Source: Solirubrobacter soli DSM 22325
Lineage (GTDB): Bacteria; Actinomycetota; Thermoleophilia; Solirubrobacterales; Solirubrobacteraceae
NCBI RefSeq assembly: GCF_000423665.1
Contig: NZ_AUIK01000032.1
Coordinates: 34,520-98,519, forward strand
Direction: 5' to 3'
Length of the DNA stretch: 64,000 bases
The notes beneath the pieces were generated by a model. It was not told the DNA's origin. It worked only from the letters and a program-made list of their open reading frames with translations, and did not search any database. Below, one piece after another: positions 18,543 to 27,090 of this stretch; position 1 is the first letter of the stretch; every line of letters starts with the position of its first letter. Position numbers and translations under genes: made by a program.

Positions 18543-18593
18543 GGGGGTGGCAAGGAAAACTTGACTCAGAGGACGGTTTTCCTGCCCACCCCC
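18543..18593. repeat. large imperfect inverted repeat
   Basis: Two 18-base arms (18543-18560 and 18576-18593) pair at 16 positions around a 15-base loop; the inner 8 bases AGGAAAAC/GTTTTCCT are perfect. It lies between the PD40 gene and a macro-domain remnant on the other strand, so it may serve as a terminator, or be an end of a lost mobile element. Confidence 0.6.
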
Positions 18594-18612
18594 CGTCTGC
18601 AACCCGGTGCGG

Positions 18613-18810
18613 TCAAGATGGCGAGCTGGAGCGGGCCGTGAAGACGCATCGTCGGTGCGTGCACGAGTGATGGCGCTCGGCGATGACGTCCCACACGCGG
18701 CGCTGGACGTGCGAGAACTCCTCGGTGATGGCACGGTCGACGCCGCCGTCCATTCGCCCGTAGCTGTTGCCCGGCGACACAAGCGCGTCGAGGTGCCCGA
18801 GGCACAGCAT
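18613..18810 (-). pseudogene. remnant of a macro-domain (ADP-ribose-binding) protein
   Basis: The reverse-strand frame reads CLGHLDALVSPGNSYGRMDG and continues to GVDRAITEEF with VQRRVWDVIAERH. This is the first conserved part of a macro domain, which binds ADP-ribose through VNPANS-like and GGVDxAI segments. A complete domain needs more than 130 residues. After about 50 residues the homology stops and the frame runs into a Ser-rich tail. Upstream, the frame has no start consistent with an intact protein. It is therefore a truncated relic rather than a working gene. Confidence 0.55.
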
Positions 18811-18917
18811 CGCGGCGTGTGTCGGAATCCCGCGCGGCAGCCGTCGCCAACGCGTCGCGGGCAGGCGGCTGGTGGCCGTTTCAGCACACTGGCTCCGCGA
18901 CGCGCTCGGCTGACGGC

Positions 18918-19241
18918 CTAGCGGTGCGTGAGCGAGAGGACCGCGAGCTTGTCGTTGGTGTTGAGGCCGGTGAAGATCTGGGTGAAGTCGCGCCCGCTCG
19001 CGCTGTAGTGGATCTCCATCTCGATGTCGTCGTCCTGCTTGACGCTCACCGTCTGCACGCGGCTGCGCGACTGCCCGGGCTTCAGGTTGGTGATGCTGCC
19101 GCCGAGCGTCAGATCGTTCCACCCCTCGAGGGCGCCCGGGTTCTTTACCCGGTGGCCCTTCTCGGGGATGGAGAGCGTCAGGTCCGTCTTATTGACGAAC
19201 TTGATCTCCAGGTCCTTGGTCTGTGTCTGTCCGAACGCCAT
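18918..19241 (-). CDS. small beta-rich protein, unassigned
   Basis: A 107-residue protein starting at the ATG at 19241, which follows GGAAGGA by 5 bases, a good ribosome binding site; upstream codons to 19331 lack one. The sequence (MAFGQTQTKDLEIKFVNKTD, later SASGRDFTQIFTGLNTNDK) alternates hydrophobic and polar residues as in an all-beta sandwich. No signal peptide or membrane segment is present. I do not recognise the family; a resemblance to small lipid-binding beta proteins such as aegerolysins is only an impression. Composition and strong ribosome binding site indicate a real, cytoplasmic or non-classically exported protein. Confidence 0.65.
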   Translation of the reverse strand: MAFGQTQTKDLEIKFVNKTDLTLSIPEKGHRVKNPGALEGWNDLTLGGSITNLKPGQSRSRVQTVSVKQDDDIEMEIHYSASGRDFTQIFTGLNTNDKLAVLSLTHR

Positions 19242-19481
19242 GTCGGTCCTTCCATTGGGGGTGGGGTTATCGAGACGTACGACCCCTCCCGAGGCACCGA
19301 GGTTGGGAACTTGCAGAGGACTCGGCGACATCGTTATCGGCTACTGACAATGAGGACGTTCGACGGGTCGGGTGCTCGGTGGCGGCGTATCCGAGGGTCG
19401 TAGGTCTCACTGGTGCGGGCGCGTAGATCTACGCGGCCACGAGCCGTAGAGCGTGCGGTTGGCCGGGTAGGCAGCGCGGCG

Positions 19482-19487
19482 TAGCTT
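19482..19487 (+). promoter_or_regulatory. -10 element of a leaderless promoter
   Basis: TAGCTT lies 6 bases before the ATG of the RTX-like gene at 19494, with no Shine-Dalgarno sequence. Confidence 0.5.
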
Positions 19488-19493
19488 GGCGGT

Positions 19494-22400
19494 ATGAGGC
19501 GTTGGCTGGTCCTTGCCGCCTTCGCGACCGTGGCGGCCGCGTGGGCTCCGTCGGTCGCGACGGCCGCCACGGTGGTCGTGAGCGGGGGCACGCTGCAGTA
19601 CGTCGCGGCGGCGGGCGAGCGCAACGAGGTGCGGGTGACCGTCGTGGGCAGCGACTTCCGGCTCGGACCGGCCTACGACTACTCGCCGCCGGACCCCGGC
19701 ATCGCGGGGATGGAGCCTCAGGGCCCCTGCCACAAATCCGATGCCTTGCACGTTGACTGTCCCAGCGCGGGCATCACCAAAATGTCGTTCACGCTCGGGG
19801 ACGGCAACGACATCCTGATCGCCACGGGCTGGGCCGGGTCCGACGCCGAACGGGTCCTCGTGCCGATCCAGGCGAACGGCGGCTCGGGCGACGACTGGCT
19901 CGCCGGGGGCTTCGCCGATGACACGCTCGACGGTGGCCCCGGAGATGACCGACTGACCAAGGGCTTCCTCGCGTCCAACCCGTTGACGATCCCGGTCGAG
20001 GGTGACGTCCTGCGCGGCGGTGATGGCACCGACACGGTCGACTACGGGACGCGGATCACGGGGACCGACAGCGATGCGGTCACCGTCACGCTGGACGGCG
20101 TGGCCAACGATGGCCGCGCCGGCGCGCACGACCAGGTGGCGGGAGACGTCGAGGCGGTCATCGGGTCCGGCGCCGCCGACCACATCACCGGCGGTCCGGC
20201 AGGCGACTCATTGCAGGGCGGCGGCGGTCCTGACGTGATCGCGGGCGGCGGCGGTGATGATGTCATCGACGGCTTCCTGTTCAACGCCACGGGCGGCGGC
20301 GAGGGTGGTGACACTCTGGACGGCGGCCCGGGCAAGGACCGTCTCTCGGGCGGCCTGAACCAGTCTGGCGGCAGCGGCGACGACGTGCTGATCCAAAGCG
20401 GCTACGAGACGGGCGACGGAGCGCTAACGGGCGGCCCCGGCGACGACCTGATCGAGCCGGCCGGCTACGGCACAGGACGCGATGTCATAGGCGGCGACGA
20501 GGGCGTCGACACCGTCGACTACCAGCAGGACTGGGGCGGCGTCGCCGTCTCGCTCGACGGCCAGTTCAACGACGGCCTCGGGTCCGACAACGTTTCGGCC
20601 GAGATCCTGCGCGGCGGCACCGGCGCCGACCGGCTCACCGGCTCCGGAATGGGCGACACGATCGATGGCGGCGACGGCAACGACATCGTCGACGGCGGCG
20701 GCGGAACCGACGTGCTGGACGGCGGCAGCGGCTATGACACGTTGACCTACGCGTCGCACACGACTCCCGTGAACGTGTCATTGGACGGTATCGCCAACGA
20801 CGGGTCGTCGGGCGAGAACGATGACATCGACGGCGGATTCGAGTGGTTCGAGGGCGGCCAGGCCGCCGACGTGATGACCGGCGGCCCGAACGCGGACGTG
20901 CTCAACGGCGGGCCCGGTGCGGACCAGATCGCGGGCCGCGCTGGTGCTGATGCCTTGTCCGGCGGCGCGGGGGACGACGAGCTCAGCGGCGACGACGGGG
21001 CCGACCAGCTCATCGGCGGTGACGGCGACGACGAGTTGCACGGCGGGGCCGACGTGGACTCATTGATCGGCGAGGGCGGCGACGACTGGCTCGACGGCGG
21101 CAACGATGCCGTTGCGGACTACCTCAACGGCGGCGCCTACTTCAGCCTGCCGGACGCACCGGCCGATGGGCTCGACGTGGCCGACTACTCCTGGGCGAGC
21201 GTGCCGATCGTCGCCACCTTGACATCGCCGTCCTTCCCGAGCGCCCAGGTCCCTGGTGGCGACCAGTGGAAGAGCATCGACGGCATCGTCGGCGGCTCCG
21301 CGGACGACACGCTGACCGGTGATGGCAGCGCCAACCTCCTCGTGGGTGGCTCGGGCGCCGACCGGCTCTTGGGCGCCGCCGGAGACGACGAGCTCGAGGG
21401 CGGTCCCGGTGACGACCAGCTCACCGGCGGACTCGGCGACGACCAGCTCGACGGCGGCGCCGGCAAGGACACCGTGAGCTACGCCGAGCACATCCGGCCG
21501 GTGCTCGTCGTGCTCAACGGCGAGGCCGACGACGGCGCGGACGACGAGTACGACGCCGTGGGGGTCGATGTCGAGGACGTCATCGGCGGATTCGGGAACG
21601 ATCTGCTGATCGGAGACAGCGGCGCCAACGCGCTGAGCGGCGGGTTCGGCGACGACCTGCTCGTGGGCGAACAGGGACCAGACGTGCTGTCCGGCGAGGC
21701 TGGCGCCGACGCCGCGGCGTACATCGAGCGCACGGCGCCGGTCGTCGCGAGCCTCGACGGCCGTGCGACCTCGGGCAACAGTGACGACGGCCGAGCCGAT
21801 GCGCGCGACACGATCCTGCCGGACGTCGAGGCGTTGTACGGCGGCCGAGGCGCCGATCTCCTGACGGGTGACGACGCCTCGAATCTGTTCAACGGCGGCC
21901 CCGGCGCCGACGTGCTCCACGGCGGGGCGGGCGAGGACGCCGCGGACTGGTCGGACCGCACCGATCCGGTGCAAGCGTCGATCGACGGCGCCCCGACGTC
22001 CGGCAACGCCGAGGATGGCCCGGCGGGAGCACGCGACACCGTGGCCACCGACATCGAGGACCTCATCGGGACACCCGGCGCGGACCAGCTGACCGGCAGC
22101 CCCGCCGCGAACGTCCTGATCGGGCTCGCAGGCGACGACACGCTCGCCAGCCGCGACGCGAGCGCCGACGTGGACTTCTGCGACACCGGTGAAGACCGCG
22201 CCGTCGCCGATGCAAGCGACACGACCGAAGACTGCGAGCGCGTGGAGCTGCCCGTGGCCACCGCCAGTCCGACGCCCACGGCGGTGGTAGCCACGCCGAC
22301 CGCGACCCCCGCACTCGTGGCGCGCGCGCCAAAGCTCGACGCGCATCAGACGCTGAGAACCGTGCTCGCGCGCGGACTGCACACGAGCATCAGCTGCCCG

Positions 22401-22748
22401 GCGCCGTGTCGGGCGACCGAGACGCTGTCGACCGCCCCCGGGACCGTCGTGGCCCGCCTCACCAAGCGCCGGACCTCGGCGGGCAGCCTACGGTTGACCC
22501 TGCGCATCCCCGCGCGCTTGAGTCGTCGGTGGCGGGCGCTGCACGACCTCCGCCTCACGCTGACCACGACGGTCTCGGTGCGTAGCACGACGCCACAGCA
22601 GTTCAAGCAGCGCCTCCGGCTGCGCCGCACCTCCGCGTCCCTTACGACCGCCCGACAGCCGGCGCAGCCCATTGCCACAGCGCGCGCCGCGGTCACGCAC
22701 CGCGCGCAACTCGCCCAGGCGCGCCCCATCCTCACCCCGCGGCGCTGA
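19494..22748 (+). CDS. secreted RTX-like calcium-binding repeat protein
   Basis: A 1,084-residue exported protein with a signal peptide ending in PSVATA (about residue 24). Residues ~125-900 are filled with GGxGxDxLxG nonapeptides of the hemolysin-type calcium-binding class, here arranged in longer modules: a PVxVSLDGxANDG-like strand followed by one to several nonapeptide turns, about six to seven times. The C-terminus (from ~930) has the Cys-containing TSISCPAPCRATETL strand and a basic beta domain common at the ends of actinobacterial secreted proteins. Because it has a Sec signal rather than a type I system nearby, folding on calcium outside the cell is expected. Function unknown; adhesion or surface layer is possible. 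Confidence 0.85.
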   Translation: MRRWLVLAAFATVAAAWAPSVATAATVVVSGGTLQYVAAAGERNEVRVTVVGSDFRLGPAYDYSPPDPGIAGMEPQGPCHKSDALHVDCPSAGITKMSFTLGDGNDILIATGWAGSDAERVLVPIQANGGSGDDWLAGGFADDTLDGGPGDDRLTKGFLASNPLTIPVEGDVLRGGDGTDTVDYGTRITGTDSDAVTVTLDGVANDGRAGAHDQVAGDVEAVIGSGAADHITGGPAGDSLQGGGGPDVIAGGGGDDVIDGFLFNATGGGEGGDTLDGGPGKDRLSGGLNQSGGSGDDVLIQSGYETGDGALTGGPGDDLIEPAGYGTGRDVIGGDEGVDTVDYQQDWGGVAVSLDGQFNDGLGSDNVSAEILRGGTGADRLTGSGMGDTIDGGDGNDIVDGGGGTDVLDGGSGYDTLTYASHTTPVNVSLDGIANDGSSGENDDIDGGFEWFEGGQAADVMTGGPNADVLNGGPGADQIAGRAGADALSGGAGDDELSGDDGADQLIGGDGDDELHGGADVDSLIGEGGDDWLDGGNDAVADYLNGGAYFSLPDAPADGLDVADYSWASVPIVATLTSPSFPSAQVPGGDQWKSIDGIVGGSADDTLTGDGSANLLVGGSGADRLLGAAGDDELEGGPGDDQLTGGLGDDQLDGGAGKDTVSYAEHIRPVLVVLNGEADDGADDEYDAVGVDVEDVIGGFGNDLLIGDSGANALSGGFGDDLLVGEQGPDVLSGEAGADAAAYIERTAPVVASLDGRATSGNSDDGRADARDTILPDVEALYGGRGADLLTGDDASNLFNGGPGADVLHGGAGEDAADWSDRTDPVQASIDGAPTSGNAEDGPAGARDTVATDIEDLIGTPGADQLTGSPAANVLIGLAGDDTLASRDASADVDFCDTGEDRAVADASDTTEDCERVELPVATASPTPTAVVATPTATPALVARAPKLDAHQTLRTVLARGLHTSISCPAPCRATETLSTAPGTVVARLTKRRTSAGSLRLTLRIPARLSRRWRALHDLRLTLTTTVSVRSTTPQQFKQRLRLRRTSASLTTARQPAQPIATARAAVTHRAQLAQARPILTPRR

Positions 22749-22859
22749 AAGGCCCTTCCGGCCTGATCGGCAGCGCGTCAGAGTGCCCAGATCGTGGCGA
22801 AGTGCCACTTTCATCGTCTTCCCAAGAGGTGGGATGCGACCACCGGCGAGCGCAGCGGT

Positions 22860-23287
22860 TCAAAGATGCTCGATTGCGCAGGCGACGTCGCGTGGGAATC
22901 CCTTCGCCGCGAGTGTCGATCCCGCCAGCTGCCGTGCCGCGTCGGTAAAGGCAGATTCGGCGTCGGTCGCGTTTGCGACAGCATGAAGTCGGAACGTTGG
23001 CCGATGCGAAGCTCGGCCGCACGTACATAGGCCCGCGCCCGCTCCAGCTCGCGCAGCGCCTGGTCGAACCCTGTGATCGCATCGCCGCCGGGGAGCCGGA
23101 TGCGGAGCCTAGCCAGGTCGGGAGCTACTGCGCGCGAGCGTCGCTCGACGAGTTGCCCCGCGGCATCGATGACGCGCAACTGCTCGCGTTTGAATGCCGC
23201 GAGATTGCGCACGCCTGCCGCCTTTGCTGTCCCCGGTAGCAGCAGCTCATCACGATCAGAGTCGATGTTGGATGGAGCCTCGTCCAC
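22860..23287 (-). pseudogene. hypothetical protein gene split by a frameshift
   Basis: From GTG 23287 the frame reads MDEAPSNIDSDRDELLLPGT and a helical, acidic/basic protein through ALRELERARAYVRAAELRIG. Near 22990-23005 natural-looking sequence switches to another reverse frame, RLHAVANATDAESAFTDAAR, ending at the TGA at 22860-22862 after DVACAIEHL. In the original frame the tail becomes Arg/Ser/Pro-rich noise. A one-base change would restore a protein of about 143 residues, mostly helical. No family recognised. It may be a true mutation or a sequence error. Confidence 0.5.
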
Positions 23288-23561
23288 GTGCGCGAGTTTC
23301 TCGCACTTATCGCGGATAGTTCAATGTGCGGGCCAAGCCCGGAGCGTGGCGCGGGCCCGATGCTCGCGCCGTTCGCACCGCACGGCCTTGGCGCGACGTT
23401 CGCCGCGCCCAGCCAGGGCGAGCGCTCACGCAGGAGCGAGGATCGGATGTCGTCGAGGTCGAGCGCCGGGTGAGCCAGAGTGTCCCGGCGCCCGTCGCCC
23501 TGAAGGTCCTGCTGGACTCGACACGATCAAGATCGACCGGGATCTGGCCGATAGTCGGGCC

Positions 23562-24392
23562 ATGGGTTTGAAGAGGCTGGCCGTCGCGCTCGCGGTCGTT
23601 GTGATGGTGCCGGCGGGCTCAGCATCTGCGGAAGTCCGGTCGGGATCGGTCGCCGATCCGGTTGACAGCCCCCTGCACCAGAACGTGGACGGCACGTCCT
23701 ACCGGGATCAGGACATCCAGCGCGTCACGGCGTCCTATGACACCGCAGGGTCGCTCACGATGACCTTCTACTTCCTCGATCCGGTGCCCGCCTCGACGCC
23801 CGACACGTTGCAGGCGTCCTTCTCTGCGGCCTCCTGCGACTATGCCACGGGGACGGCCCTCCTGCTCCTGCCTCCGTCGAGCAGGAGCTATAGCCCAGCC
23901 TCCGTGACCCTCAGCGGATATGAAGGGTCCGTTCCAACAACCAGAACCCTGTCGGCGGACCACCGGGCCATCACGGTTCAGGCGTCAGCACCAGCACTCG
24001 CGAACAGGGACTACGGCTGCGTGCACTTGATCTCGCTGTGGCGTGTCAACAAGGTGCCGTTCCACTGCGACACCTATCCCGTCGTCACCTGCACCGATCT
24101 CGAGAAAGCCGTCACCGACGACACGACTGCGTTCAGCATCGACGCCGCGACGCCGGCGATCCCGAGCCCGGAACCTGAGGGGACGGCGACACAGACGCCC
24201 ACCGTCACGCCGACTGATCCCTGTGGCACGGCGCGGGACGCGCTTCGCAAGAAGAAGCAGCAAGCGAAGAAGCTCACCGCGCAGCGGCGGGCTGCTCGCA
24301 CGCGCCAGCGCAAGCGAGCGCTGACCAAGCAACTCGAGACGACCAAGCGCGGCATCGCGAACGCAAAGGCCAAGATCGACGTTTACTGCTGA
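23562..24392 (+). CDS. secreted protein with C-terminal coiled coil
   Basis: A 276-residue protein. Residues 1-24 form a signal peptide (MGLKRLAVALAVVVMVPAGS, then ASA). Residues 25-195 are a beta-rich domain with several cysteines that does not match a family I know. A Pro/Thr linker follows, then a strongly basic helical tail of about 55 residues (DPCGTARDALRKKKQQAKK onward), with Cys at its start and at the very end (VYC), a small motif often seen in proteins of this lineage. It is predicted to be outside the cell. Upstream codons to 23073 are open but of poor quality; the ATG gives the clean signal peptide. Confidence 0.7.
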   Translation: MGLKRLAVALAVVVMVPAGSASAEVRSGSVADPVDSPLHQNVDGTSYRDQDIQRVTASYDTAGSLTMTFYFLDPVPASTPDTLQASFSAASCDYATGTALLLLPPSSRSYSPASVTLSGYEGSVPTTRTLSADHRAITVQASAPALANRDYGCVHLISLWRVNKVPFHCDTYPVVTCTDLEKAVTDDTTAFSIDAATPAIPSPEPEGTATQTPTVTPTDPCGTARDALRKKKQQAKKLTAQRRAARTRQRKRALTKQLETTKRGIANAKAKIDVYC

Positions 24393-24507
24393 TCGCGCCG
24401 CGAGCGCGATCGACAACCGGGCCGATCCTCGCCGCCTGGCTGGTTGCCCAATCGCCGCGATCGCACTCCGCGTCGTGTTCCGCGGATCCGCCTTCGCATC
24501 GCTTCTA

Positions 24508-24524
24508 ATACCCCTATGGGGTAT
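24508..24524 (+). promoter_or_regulatory. CsoR/RcnR-type operator overlapping the promoter
   Basis: ATACCCCTATGGGGTAT is an inverted repeat with 7-base arms and the C4/G4 blocks typical of operators bound by CsoR-like copper or formaldehyde/nickel sensors. It overlaps TATAGT (24522-24527), which lies 8 bases before the GTG of the next gene and looks like its -10 element. A bound repressor would block that promoter. No CsoR gene is in the window. Confidence 0.65.
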
Positions 24525-24535
24525 AGTCCGAAGGC

Positions 24536-25108
24536 GTGGACGCCGAACATCGCCATCACCACGAGCTCCCCACCTCCGGCAGCGCGCTCACGGCGACCGC
24601 CGTCTCGGCCACCCTGCACTGCCTCACCGGCTGTGCGCTCGGTGAGATCGCCGGACTGGCGATCGGCACCGCGCTGGGCCTGTCGAACCTGGCGACGGTG
24701 ATCCTCGCGATCGCGCTCGCGTTCGTCTTCGGCTACAGCCTCACGAGCCTGCCGCTGCTGCGCGCCGGCCTCGCCCTCGGCGCGGTGATCCCGATCGCGC
24801 TCGCGTCGGACACGTTCTCGATCGCGGTGATGGAGATCATCGACAACGTCGTGGTGGTCGTGATCCCCGGCGCGATGGATGCGGGTCTCGGCGATCTGCT
24901 GTTCTGGGGCTCGCTGTCGTTCGCGCTGTCGCTCGCGTTCGTCGCGGCGGTGCCGGTCAATCGCTGGCTGATCGCCCGCGGCAAGGGCCACGCCGCCGTG
25001 CACCGCACCGGGATCCACGGCGGCCCTGACCCCCGCCTGGTCGGCGCGATCCTCGCCGCCGCCTTCGTGTTCGGCACCTCAGTGCTGATCGCGGAAGCCG
25101 TCGCCTGA
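24536..25108 (+). CDS. DUF4396-type membrane protein
   Basis: A 190-residue protein with a His-rich N-terminus (MDAEHRHHHELP) that could bind a metal, followed by four hydrophobic segments, the first carrying ATLHCLTGCALGEIAG, the signature of DUF4396 proteins. Its job is unknown. The CsoR-like operator over its promoter, and the His cluster and two cysteines, suggest a link with copper or another soft metal; that is inference. The gene appears leaderless (TATAGT 8 bases before GTG). Its 3' end overlaps the convergent MarR gene by 30 bases. Confidence 0.7.
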   Translation: MDAEHRHHHELPTSGSALTATAVSATLHCLTGCALGEIAGLAIGTALGLSNLATVILAIALAFVFGYSLTSLPLLRAGLALGAVIPIALASDTFSIAVMEIIDNVVVVVIPGAMDAGLGDLLFWGSLSFALSLAFVAAVPVNRWLIARGKGHAAVHRTGIHGGPDPRLVGAILAAAFVFGTSVLIAEAVA

Positions 25109-25513
25109 GCCGCTGACGACGGCCTCGGCCAGCGCGGCGAGACGCGCCCGGTCGCGCGGCGCGAGCGGAGCGAGCAGCGCGACCATCGACGCCTCCACGC
25201 GGGCCGTCCCGAGCGCGGCCAGCGCGTGACCGGGCTCCGTGAGGCGGACGTGGATCGCGCGGCCGTCATGCGTGGCCGCCACCCGCTCCACGAGACCGCG
25301 CTTGACGGCGCGGTCGATCAGGCCGGTGACGCTCGACTTCTCGAGCTTGAGGTGACGGGCGAGGTCGAGCATCGTCGGCTCGCGGTCGCGGAGGATGCCC
25401 AACAGTCGGAGCTGCGTCAAAGACAGGTCGTTCTCGGCGGCGAGCTCGGTCAGGACGCCGATGACCGCGAACGAGAGCTGGACGATCGCATCGGTCGGGG
25501 TGGGTTCCGCCAT
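25079..25513 (-). CDS. MarR-family transcriptional regulator
   Basis: A 144-residue winged-helix repressor. The DNA-binding region is visible (LSLTQLRLLGILRDREPTML, then LARHLKLEKSSVTGLIDRA and the basic wing VERVAATHDGRAIHV). The ATG at 25513 is preferred because TAGAAT lies 8 bases upstream with no ribosome binding site, again a leaderless pattern. It is divergent from a quinone-oxidoreductase-like gene, and two near-identical palindromes fill the gap. By family rule it represses its neighbour and itself and is released by a small phenolic or reactive molecule; the ligand is unknown. Confidence 0.88.
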   Translation of the reverse strand: MAEPTPTDAIVQLSFAVIGVLTELAAENDLSLTQLRLLGILRDREPTMLDLARHLKLEKSSVTGLIDRAVKRGLVERVAATHDGRAIHVRLTEPGHALAALGTARVEASMVALLAPLAPRDRARLAALAEAVVSGSGDGFRDQH

Positions 25514-25528
25514 CGCCGGACATTCTAC

Positions 25529-25573
25529 TTGACGTAGTTCGTGCCACGTACTAATTTGGTTCGTGCCACGAAC
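25529..25573 (+). promoter_or_regulatory. oxidoreductase promoter with two MarR operators
   Basis: TTGACG (25529-25534), a 17-base spacer and TAATTT (25552-25557) form a good promoter for the gene at 25597. Palindrome GTTCGTGCCACGTAC (25537-25551, one mismatch) fills the spacer, and the perfect copy GTTCGTGCCACGAAC (25559-25573) covers the start region. Centres are 22 bases apart, two helix turns. The MarR -10 (TAGAAT, 25522-25527 reverse) abuts, so one site set can control both genes. Confidence 0.75.
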
Positions 25574-25596
25574 TACTTTCAAGGAAGGCCCGCCCC

Positions 25597-26523
25597 ATGC
25601 ACGCCGCTGTCGTTCGTTCCTTCGCCCACCCGCCTCGCTACGAGACCGTCGACACGCCACGCGCGACGTCCGCCGACGAGGTCGTCGTCGAGGTCCTCGC
25701 CGCGGGCCTGCACCCGCGGGTCCGTTCGAGCGCCGACGGCTCGCACTACACGAGCACCGACGAGCTCCCGCTGATCCCCGGGATCGACGGCGTCGGCCGG
25801 ACGCCCACGGGCGAGCTCCTCTATTTCGTCCTCCCCGACACCACGCAGGGCTCGATGGCCGAGCAGACCGTCGTGGACCGGCGGCGCGCCGTCGCGCTCG
25901 ACCCAGGGACCGACCCGGTCACGGTCGCCGCGGCGATGAACCCCGCGATGTCGTCCTGGCTGGCGCTCACGCAACGCATCGCGATGGAACCCGGCAGCCG
26001 CGTGCTCGTCCTCGGCGCGACGGGGAACGCGGGCCGGATGGCGATCGAGGTCGCCCGCCACCTCGGCGCCTCGCACGTCACCGCCGCCGGGCGGGACGAG
26101 CAGCGCCTCAGGACCCTGCCCGCCGACGAGGCCGTCACGCTCGAGCACGTCGAGCAGGCCGCCGAGGTCGACGTCGTCCTCGACTACCTCTGGGGCGAGC
26201 CGGCCCTGCGCACGATCCGTGCCCTCCTCACCCACCGCGAGGACCGCAGCCGCCCGCTCGACTGGATCCAGATCGGGTCCGTCGCCGGCCCGGACGTCGC
26301 GCTGCCGTCCGCGGCGCTGCGGGCCGCCAATCTGCGCGTGATGGGCTCCGGGCAGGGCTCGGTGAGCACGAAGGCGATCCTCCAGGCGCTCCCACACCTC
26401 GCCGCCGAGATCTCCAACGGCACCTTCACGGTCGACCCGCAGCCGCTCCCGCTCGAACAGGTCGAGACCGCCTGGACCGCGGCCGACACCCGGCGCGTGG
26501 TCTTCACCCCCCGCTGTTGGTGA
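25597..26523 (+). CDS. MDR-family quinone oxidoreductase-like enzyme
   Basis: A 308-residue NAD(P)H-dependent medium-chain dehydrogenase/reductase. The N-terminal GroES-like domain runs to about residue 115; the Rossmann fold carries VLVLGATGNAGRMAIEVARH, the NADPH-binding turn. Zinc-ligand cysteines are absent, so it belongs with the zinc-independent quinone oxidoreductases that detoxify quinones or enals. A good site AAGGAAGG precedes the ATG by 8 bases. Control by the divergent MarR gene through two palindromes is strongly suggested. The last 20 bases overlap a reverse-strand DeoR remnant. Confidence 0.85.
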   Translation: MHAAVVRSFAHPPRYETVDTPRATSADEVVVEVLAAGLHPRVRSSADGSHYTSTDELPLIPGIDGVGRTPTGELLYFVLPDTTQGSMAEQTVVDRRRAVALDPGTDPVTVAAAMNPAMSSWLALTQRIAMEPGSRVLVLGATGNAGRMAIEVARHLGASHVTAAGRDEQRLRTLPADEAVTLEHVEQAAEVDVVLDYLWGEPALRTIRALLTHREDRSRPLDWIQIGSVAGPDVALPSAALRAANLRVMGSGQGSVSTKAILQALPHLAAEISNGTFTVDPQPLPLEQVETAWTAADTRRVVFTPRCW

Positions 26524-26806
26524 TCACCCGCAGGCTCAACGACCCGTCGGCGATCCGGCGGGCCAGGAAGAACGCCGTCGAGGACGAGTCCAGGAAGACG
26601 GTCTCGCCCCCACGCAGCGGAGCGAACGCCGCGTCGGCCAAGCGCACCTTGGCCTCGATGGCGACGCCCATGCGCTGCGTGTCCCGCCGCGCCGTCATCG
26701 GCGAGACCCCGAACTGCACCTGGAGCTGACTGACCGTGACCGCGCCGCTCTGCATCTCGGTCGGCGACACGCTTGAAGTCGACGTGGTCATCGGCCCGAA
26801 GGGCAA
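26504..26806 (-). pseudogene. remnant of a DeoR-family sugar regulator
   Basis: The reverse frame contains VTVSQLQVQFGVSPMTARRD, a DeoR helix-turn-helix, and soon after LRGGETVFLDSSSTAFFLAR followed by LRVITNSGG, the start of the DeoR effector domain. In intact members these segments lie about 40 residues further apart and another ~150 residues follow. Here an internal deletion and an early stop leave 100 codons, so the gene is a decayed fragment. Its 3' end sits under the end of the oxidoreductase gene, which suggests a deletion junction. Confidence 0.6.
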
Positions 26807-26817
26807 GCTGATCGCGC

Positions 26818-27090
26818 GCGGCGGTGCCGACCGACGCGATCGAGACGGTCTGGCCGCCGATCGTCAGCGGCGCGCCGGGGGCGAAGTTCGTGACCGAGGC
26901 GACGCGCAGGACCGTGTCCCCGACCGCCGCGGGGGCGACCGTGGTCGTGGTGGCGGCCGCGGTCGACAGGGTCGTGGTGCCCTGCGCGCAGCAGACGTCG
27001 TCCGCGGTGCCCTGCGCCGCGGTCGGCACCGCCGCGAGCCGCTCCGGGCCAGCAGCAGTGCTGCCGCCGCGGCCGCGGTCGCTCCAGCGG
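26818..27090 (-). pseudogene. fragment of a secreted protein
   Basis: One reverse frame reads TTTVAPAAVGDTVLRVASVT and NFAPGAPLTIGGQTVSIASV, a beta module common in actinobacterial secreted glycosidases. Just upstream another frame reads GATAAAAALLLA, like a signal-peptide core. The two are out of frame and neither forms a complete gene. The fragment abuts the DeoR remnant, so two broken genes lie end to end. From here to 27187 nothing else is seen. Confidence 0.4.

Noticed and set aside
20160..22130. Dense DNA repetition suggesting a CRISPR or tandem repeat array
   Set aside because: The repetition is the coding of GGxGxDxL peptide turns, not identical DNA repeats with unique spacers.
22741..22775. 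Terminator after the RTX-like gene
   Set aside because: Only a 5-base AGGCC/GGCCT stem is visible, too short to call.
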